DNA of 64,000 nt from assembly GCF_027531815.1 (NCBI RefSeq), contig NZ_JAPZSK010000002.1, forward strand, positions 186,001 through 250,000. The letters are read 5' to 3'. The stretch comes from Gemmatimonas sp. (GTDB lineage: Bacteria; Gemmatimonadota; Gemmatimonadetes; Gemmatimonadales; Gemmatimonadaceae). Shown one piece after another: positions 59,704 to 64,000 of this stretch. The notes beneath the pieces were generated by a model that searched no databases, was not told the DNA's origin, and saw nothing but the letters and a program-made list of their open reading frames with translations. Position numbers and translations under genes: made by a program. Position 1 is the first letter of the stretch. Each line of letters opens with the position of its first letter.

Positions 59704-61293
59704 ATGCCACACGCTCCCTCGTTTGCCTTGGCCGCCCTCGTGGCGAGCGCCTCCGTTGCGGCGGCGCAACGCACGCCCACCGTGACCTTCGTCTCTGGTG
59801 TTCCGGCGGGGAGCGCGGCGGCGGAGCAACCGCGTCACGGCATGGCCAATGGCATCCGCCTCGTCCGGCAATTCGACGGCCTGGGCGAGGGCTTCACGGG
59901 CCCGCACGGGGCAGTCACGCTGCGTAACCCATCGGACAATTCGCTCGCCGTGGGCCCCCGGCATGTGGTCCAGACGGTCAACTCGCAGTGGGCGGTGTTC
60001 CGGCGCGATGGCACGCCGGTGTACGGTCCGCTCCCCACCAATGCGGTGTTCGCGGGATTCGGTGGCCCCTGCGAAACAATGCTGAGCGGCGACGCGGTGG
60101 TGCGTTACGACCAGTTGGCGGAGCGATGGCTCCTGGTGCTGCCCATCTTCCGCCGTGTGCCAGGCGGCCACACGGCCAACGGCCCGCGCACGGCCCTGCT
60201 TCGCATACCGCCGCCGTCGGCCGATCGTGTGCCACGGCCTCTCCCGCCGCGGGCTGCCCCCGATTCCGCCACCGGCGGCTACGCCATGTGCTATGCCGTG
60301 AGTGCCACGAGCGACCCGTTGGGCGCTTGGCATCGCTACGAGTTTGCCCGCCCCCTCTTTCCCGATTACCCGCGCCCTGCCGTGTGGCCAGACGGCTACT
60401 ACGTGCCCACGAGTACCGGCGACGACGTGGTGGAGAAGCATCTGTGCGTTACCGAACGGGCGCGCATGCTGCGCGGCGAGCCCGCGCGTGAGCTGTGCCG
60501 CATCGTGCCCGGGGTCAACTTCCTCAATACCGCCGATCTCGACGGACGGCGGTTGCCCCCGGCCGGAACGCCCAATCTGGTACTCGCGACCGGGGGGACA
60601 CAGCTGGCGGGCATCGTGGACAGCGACGAGCTGCAGCTGTGGCGCTTCGCGGTCAATTGGCAGGACACCGCCCGTACACGGCTCACCGGTCCCGAGCGCA
60701 TTCCCGTCGCGCCGTACCGCTATCTGTGCGGTGGTCAGCTCACCAGTTGCGTGCCGCAGCCGGGCACCGACCGCCGGCTCGATGCGCAGGGCGACAAGCT
60801 CATGCCGCGGCTCGTGTACCGGCAGTTCGCTAATCACGCGTCGCTCGTGGCTGCCCACAGCATCAACAGCAGTCGCGGCACGGGTGGCGTGCGCTGGTAT
60901 GAGCTGCGATACGCGGCGAGTGGCACCATGACCGTGCATCAGCAGGGCACCTTCACTCCCGACAGCCTGTACCGATGGCTCCCCAGTGCGGCGATCGACC
61001 GGGTGGGCAACATCGGCATCGGGTACTCCGCCGGCGATGCCCACACGTTCCCCGGGCAGCGATTCGCCGGGCGCACACCACGGCATCCCCTTGGCACGCT
61101 CGGCTTCCGTGAGGTCGTGCTGGCCGACGGTGCCGCCGCACAGCAGACCACGTTGCGGTGGGAGGACTACACGCAGACGGCCATCGATCCCGTGGACGAC
61201 TGCACCATCTGGTACGTGGGTGACTATCTGCGCGCCGGTACCACCAGCTACGCCACGCGCATCGGCGCCTTCCGCATGCCCGGTTGCCGCTGA
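59704..61293 (+). CDS. Secreted 529-aa protein of unknown function
   Basis: Signal peptide SFALAALVASASVAAAQ. The mature part has blocks spaced like a beta-propeller: NPSDNSLAVGPRHVVQTVNS, DAVVRYDQLAERWLLVLPIF, ATSDPLGAWHRYEF, DYPRPAVWPDGYYVPTST and SAAIDRVGNIGIGYSAGDAH. Related proteins occur in secreted and surface sets of many phyla without known function. Cys residues occur in pairs, as in exported proteins. It is divergent from the decarboxylase and followed by a D-aminopeptidase gene 43 nt on. Confidence 0.82.
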   Translation: MPHAPSFALAALVASASVAAAQRTPTVTFVSGVPAGSAAAEQPRHGMANGIRLVRQFDGLGEGFTGPHGAVTLRNPSDNSLAVGPRHVVQTVNSQWAVFRRDGTPVYGPLPTNAVFAGFGGPCETMLSGDAVVRYDQLAERWLLVLPIFRRVPGGHTANGPRTALLRIPPPSADRVPRPLPPRAAPDSATGGYAMCYAVSATSDPLGAWHRYEFARPLFPDYPRPAVWPDGYYVPTSTGDDVVEKHLCVTERARMLRGEPARELCRIVPGVNFLNTADLDGRRLPPAGTPNLVLATGGTQLAGIVDSDELQLWRFAVNWQDTARTRLTGPERIPVAPYRYLCGGQLTSCVPQPGTDRRLDAQGDKLMPRLVYRQFANHASLVAAHSINSSRGTGGVRWYELRYAASGTMTVHQQGTFTPDSLYRWLPSAAIDRVGNIGIGYSAGDAHTFPGQRFAGRTPRHPLGTLGFREVVLADGAAAQQTTLRWEDYTQTAIDPVDDCTIWYVGDYLRAGTTSYATRIGAFRMPGCR

Positions 61294-61336
61294 ACGATTT
61301 TCGCCCTGCATCCTGACCACCTTCACCCTGCTCCCC

Positions 61337-62224
61337 ATGCGATCACTGTGCATCGCGCTGTCTGCGCTCATCGCCATGACGGTCTTGCCGGATACGGCGT
61401 CTTCCCAGGCACGCAAGGTCTACATCTCGGTGGACATGGAAGGCATCAGCGGCATCAACGGCGACAACCAGACGTCTGCCGCCGGCGCCGAGTACGGGCG
61501 TGCCCGCAAGCTGATGGCGGAGGATGCCAACGCGGCCATTCGCGGGGCCTTCGATGGCGGGGCCACCGAGGTGGTCGTGAACGACTCGCACGGCAGCCAA
61601 CGCAACATCCTGCCGGAGGATCTCGATCCGCGGGTGCGCCTCATCAGTCACAGCTTCAAGCGCCACGGCATGATGGAGGGGCTCGACTCCACCTTCGATG
61701 CGGTCATCTTCGTGGGATACCACGCCAAGGCTGGGTCGCCACGTGGCGTCTTCGCGCACACGGGGTCGGGGGTGCTGCGCGACCTGCAGATCAACGGGCT
61801 CTCGGTTGGCGAGGGGGGCATGAATGCCTTTCTCGCGCGCTGGTACGGCGTGCCGGTGATCCTCGTCACAGGCGACGATGTGGCGGTTGAGGAACAGCAG
61901 GCTACCGTGCCCGCAGTGCGCGGCGTGGTGGTGAAGCGCGCCATCAACTCGCGGGCGGTGGAGTTGCGTCCGCTCGCCGCCGCGCGTCGGGACATTCAGG
62001 ACGCGGCCAAGGCGGCGGTGGCGACGGCACGGAAGGCGCCGCCGGAACGTCTGGCCCGCTATACCGTACGTATGGAAATGCGCGACCCGACGATTCCGGA
62101 AGTGGCCGCAGCCTTCCGGGAGATTCGCCTGGTGAACGCCACGACCGTGGAATTCACCCGCGAGTCCATGCCGGACGCGTACCGTCTCATCCGCGTACTC
62201 TACCGCTTCATCAACACCGACTGA
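61337..62224 (+). CDS. DppA-like D-aminopeptidase (family M55), exported
   Basis: 295 residues from the ATG at 61337; a longer frame upstream overlaps the previous gene. After a signal peptide (LCIALSALIAMTVLPDTASS) comes the DppA domain: YISVDMEGISGINGD with the zinc ligands Asp and Glu, VVVNDSHGSQRNI with a His ligand, IFVGYHAKAGSPRG with another, and NGLSVGEGGMNAFLARWYGV with the Glu. The fold forms decameric, zinc-dependent D-aminopeptidases that free D-amino acids from short peptides. An export signal is unusual for this mostly cytosolic family and suggests periplasmic processing of cell-wall or environmental D-peptides. Confidence 0.93.
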   Translation: MRSLCIALSALIAMTVLPDTASSQARKVYISVDMEGISGINGDNQTSAAGAEYGRARKLMAEDANAAIRGAFDGGATEVVVNDSHGSQRNILPEDLDPRVRLISHSFKRHGMMEGLDSTFDAVIFVGYHAKAGSPRGVFAHTGSGVLRDLQINGLSVGEGGMNAFLARWYGVPVILVTGDDVAVEEQQATVPAVRGVVVKRAINSRAVELRPLAAARRDIQDAAKAAVATARKAPPERLARYTVRMEMRDPTIPEVAAAFREIRLVNATTVEFTRESMPDAYRLIRVLYRFINTD

Positions 62225-62238
62225 CAGAAGGAGACATC

Positions 62239-62811
62239 ATGACCCGTATGCTGCGCGCGGCTCTCGCGGCCGCCGCCCTGTCCACCGCAGCGGCCGCGTC
62301 GGCCGAGGCACAGTCCGGCAAGGGGCTGTTCGTGGGCATCCAGTACGCCGGCGCGTCCGTGAACGTGAAGGACGCCGCCGACGATCTCGAATTCGGCAGC
62401 GGCTTCGGCGTGCACGCCGGGCTGGGGCTGAGCGAGCGCTGGAGTGTCCTGGGCAACTTCGACCGCAGTGTCCTGACCGGGAACAGCGCCGACGTGCGAC
62501 TCACGCAGTACGATGCGTTGCTGCGCCTGCAGCTCATCGGGGCGGCGTCGCCGGTGAAGCTCTTTGTGACGGGCGGCGCCACTGCGCGCAGCGCCAACGC
62601 GGGTCGGGACTTCGAAGGCATCGCGCCCACCGGCGGCGGCGGTGTGCAACTGTTCCTGTCGTCGGGGCTGGCGGTGCACGGTACCGCCCTGTGGACCTTC
62701 GGCAACCTGACGCGTGCCAACCAGCTGTCGGGCAACACGATCGACCAGCAGCTCACGTCGACGGGAACGCGCGTGCAGGCAGGCGCGTCGCTCTACCTCT
62801 TCGGGCGTTGA
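62239..62811 (+). CDS. Small outer-membrane beta-barrel protein
   Basis: 190 residues with a good ribosome site (AGAAGGAG). The signal peptide ends AEAQ. The mature part alternates strands and turns (KGLFVGIQYAGASVNV; GVHAGLGLSERWSVLGNFDR; PVKLFVTGGATARS) and ends in QAGASLYLFGR, as in 8-stranded OmpX-like barrels. It lies 14 nt after the D-aminopeptidase and is probably co-transcribed. Function unknown. Confidence 0.8.
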   Translation: MTRMLRAALAAAALSTAAAASAEAQSGKGLFVGIQYAGASVNVKDAADDLEFGSGFGVHAGLGLSERWSVLGNFDRSVLTGNSADVRLTQYDALLRLQLIGAASPVKLFVTGGATARSANAGRDFEGIAPTGGGGVQLFLSSGLAVHGTALWTFGNLTRANQLSGNTIDQQLTSTGTRVQAGASLYLFGR

Positions 62812-62857
62812 CCAGCGAGAGGTAGAGCGGAAGCAGGAGAGCGTCGGTCGACAGCAT

Positions 62858-62972
62858 GAATTGAGCCCGGAGCGCGGTGAGAACGGCGTTGTCCCGTGGT
62901 GAGAGTCGAGCGTACTTCCCTCAACTCTCACTGCGAGAACCCTCAATTCTCACGGCGATCCGGGCTCAATTC
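62858..62972. repeat. Long inverted repeat and CTCAATTCTCAC repeats between convergent genes
   Basis: GAATTGAGCCCGGA (62858-62871) and TCCGGGCTCAATTC (62959-62972) are a perfect inverted pair. Between and beside them CTCAACTCTCAC, CTCAATTCTCAC and CTCAATTCTCAC recur. The stretch separates two convergent genes and may act as a bidirectional transcript end. Confidence 0.6.
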
Positions 62973-63025
62973 TCACTCGGGCAGCTCAACTCGAACCGCT
63001 CGCGCCTCAGCCCTCATGTCTCCCG

Positions 63026-64000
63026 TCACCCGCCGATACGCAGGTTCACGACGCGCTGTCCCAGCCGCGGATCGATGGACTGTACGAGCAGGCTCACGTA
63101 GTCCCCTTCCTTGAGCGTGGCAATAGCCGCCTGCAGGTCGGCCACGGTGCGCACGTCGCGGCGAGGCGTGGGATAGAGCACGGCCAGCACCACATCGCTG
63201 CCCCCGGCAATCTTGTCGCGCGCGGGCCCGTCTTCCGACACCTCGGTGACCCGCACGCCACGGCCGTTGGTGCGCAGCCGCGCCGCCAGATCGGCGGGCA
63301 ATGCCTCCACCGTGAAGCCCAGCTTGCCGGCGGCGGGATTGGCGGCAGCGTCGGGGGCGTTGGGGTTGGACGCCAGGCGGGTCATGCTTTCGGCTTCCAC
63401 AAGGCGCACCTCCAGTCGCTTCTTGGTACCGAAACGCATCAGCTCCACGGGAATGCGGTCACCCACACGCCGCTGGCGCACGATGCGCTGCAGTGAGCTG
63501 ACGCGCTCCACCGGCTTGCCGTCAACCGTGATGATCACATCCCCCACCTCGATGCCCGCCTCCTTTGCGGGACCACCATCGGCGGGGTTGAAGCCCAGCA
63601 CCTTGACGCCCGCCACACGGGAGAGGCCGTTGATGCCGGCATCCTCGGGTTCGACTCGCGTTACCGACACGCCCATCACGGGGAGCCGCACGCGCCCTTC
63701 CTTGATCAGCGCGTCGGTGACGTTCTTGACGAGCGTAATGGGAATGGCGAATCCGTACCCCGAGTAGAAGCCGGTCTGACTGGCGATCGCGCTGTTCAGG
63801 CCGATCACCTCGCCGCGCAGGTTGATGAGCGGGCCCCCCGAGTTGCCCGGGTTGATCGCCGCATCGGTCTGGATGAAATCGGAAATCGTGAAGTTGCCGG
63901 AGTTCGGCAGGTTGATCTCCTGCCCGCGCCCCTTGGCGGAGATGATCCCCGCCGTCACGGTGAAGTCGAGGCCCAGCGGGTTGCCCACGGCCAGTACCCA
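63026..64000 (-). CDS. HtrA/DegP-type serine protease, N-terminus off the right edge
   Basis: 325 residues are visible, still open at base 64000. The start of the visible part, [20 protein letters not shown], and the nucleophile block [20 protein letters not shown] with the catalytic Ser belong to the trypsin-like domain, whose His and Asp lie beyond the window. [17 protein letters not shown] ends that domain. Two PDZ domains follow ([34 protein letters not shown]). HtrA proteases degrade or refold damaged periplasmic proteins. The gene is convergent with the beta-barrel gene. Confidence 0.95.
   Translation of the reverse strand, partial: WVLAVGNPLGLDFTVTAGIISAKGRGQEINLPNSGNFTISDFIQTDAAINPGNSGGPLINLRGEVIGLNSAIASQTGFYSGYGFAIPITLVKNVTDALIKEGRVRLPVMGVSVTRVEPEDAGINGLSRVAGVKVLGFNPADGGPAKEAGIEVGDVIITVDGKPVERVSSLQRIVRQRRVGDRIPVELMRFGTKKRLEVRLVEAESMTRLASNPNAPDAAANPAAGKLGFTVEALPADLAARLRTNGRGVRVTEVSEDGPARDKIAGGSDVVLAVLYPTPRRDVRTVADLQAAIATLKEGDYVSLLVQSIDPRLGQRVVNLRIGG

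Noticed and set aside
59659-61416. Upstream extension of the decarboxylase frame
   Set aside because: It is antisense to the secreted 529-aa protein gene and the D-aminopeptidase start; the decarboxylase domain begins right after 59658.

Overview
The window is high-GC bacterial DNA. Two traits point to the phylum Gemmatimonadota, probably a Gemmatimonas-like organism: a SusC/SusD outer-membrane uptake pair and many secreted or outer-membrane proteins sit in Gram-negative operons, and the same genome carries a PEP-CTERM protein, carboxypeptidase-regulatory-domain TonB receptors and a DUF5916 barrel. This placement is inferred from gene content, because no 16S gene is present.

Left part (1-16.9 kb) looks like resident chromosome. 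A minus-strand operon (susC, susD, DUF885 peptidase, DPP-IV-like peptidase) reads as a peptide capture and degradation unit. It is followed by a P450 with an IclR regulator, a secreted lipoprotein, a PEP-CTERM protein, a serine hydrolase, and an FAD-linked 2-hydroxyacid dehydrogenase. The dehydrogenase is divergent from an unknown 453-aa protein across a near-perfect 26-bp palindrome. A staphylococcal-nuclease-like protein closes this part.

Middle part (16.9-32.7 kb) mixes resident genes (TPR protein, DUF5916 barrel, DoxX, LytS/LytTR-type two-component pair, a frameshifted TonB receptor with a divergent TetR gene, a second nuclease paralogue, esterase and secreted proteins) with scars of integration. 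Three 3' halves of a tRNA-Leu-like gene lie in the same orientation at 16.93, 31.65 and 32.64 kb. The first is followed by a decayed copy of the ATPase gene found intact at 37.5 kb. The last two flank a vapBC cassette.

Right-middle part (32.68-57.14 kb) is a roughly 24.5-kb genomic island. Its right end is an intact tRNA-Leu(UAG) gene and its left end a displaced 3' half. Both share a 16-bp core covering the anticodon arm, and both ends carry 12-bp GTACAACA-type repeats just inside the core. Cargo: a HicA-HicB-SecB toxin-antitoxin-chaperone locus, a coiled-coil protein of unknown function, an AAA/DUF234 ATPase, a four-gene type III-like restriction-modification operon (SNF2 helicase, DUF4391, Mod, Res), an unrecognised four-gene operon (membrane protein, von Willebrand A lipoprotein, small protein, TraG/VirD4-like ATPase), a mobile-mystery-protein-A-like regulator with an AT-hook tail, excisionase, tyrosine integrase, and a PIN/ImmA-IrrE toxin-antitoxin pair.

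Right end (57.2-64 kb) is resident chromosome again: a class III CoA-transferase, a PLP decarboxylase, a secreted 529-aa protein, a DppA-like D-aminopeptidase, a small beta-barrel protein and a partial HtrA/DegP protease. The most novel candidates are the TraG-like/vWA operon and the HicAB-SecB locus, whose antitoxin has a long C-terminal extension. The repeated use of one tRNA-Leu gene, with its repeat arms, explains much of the accessory layout.
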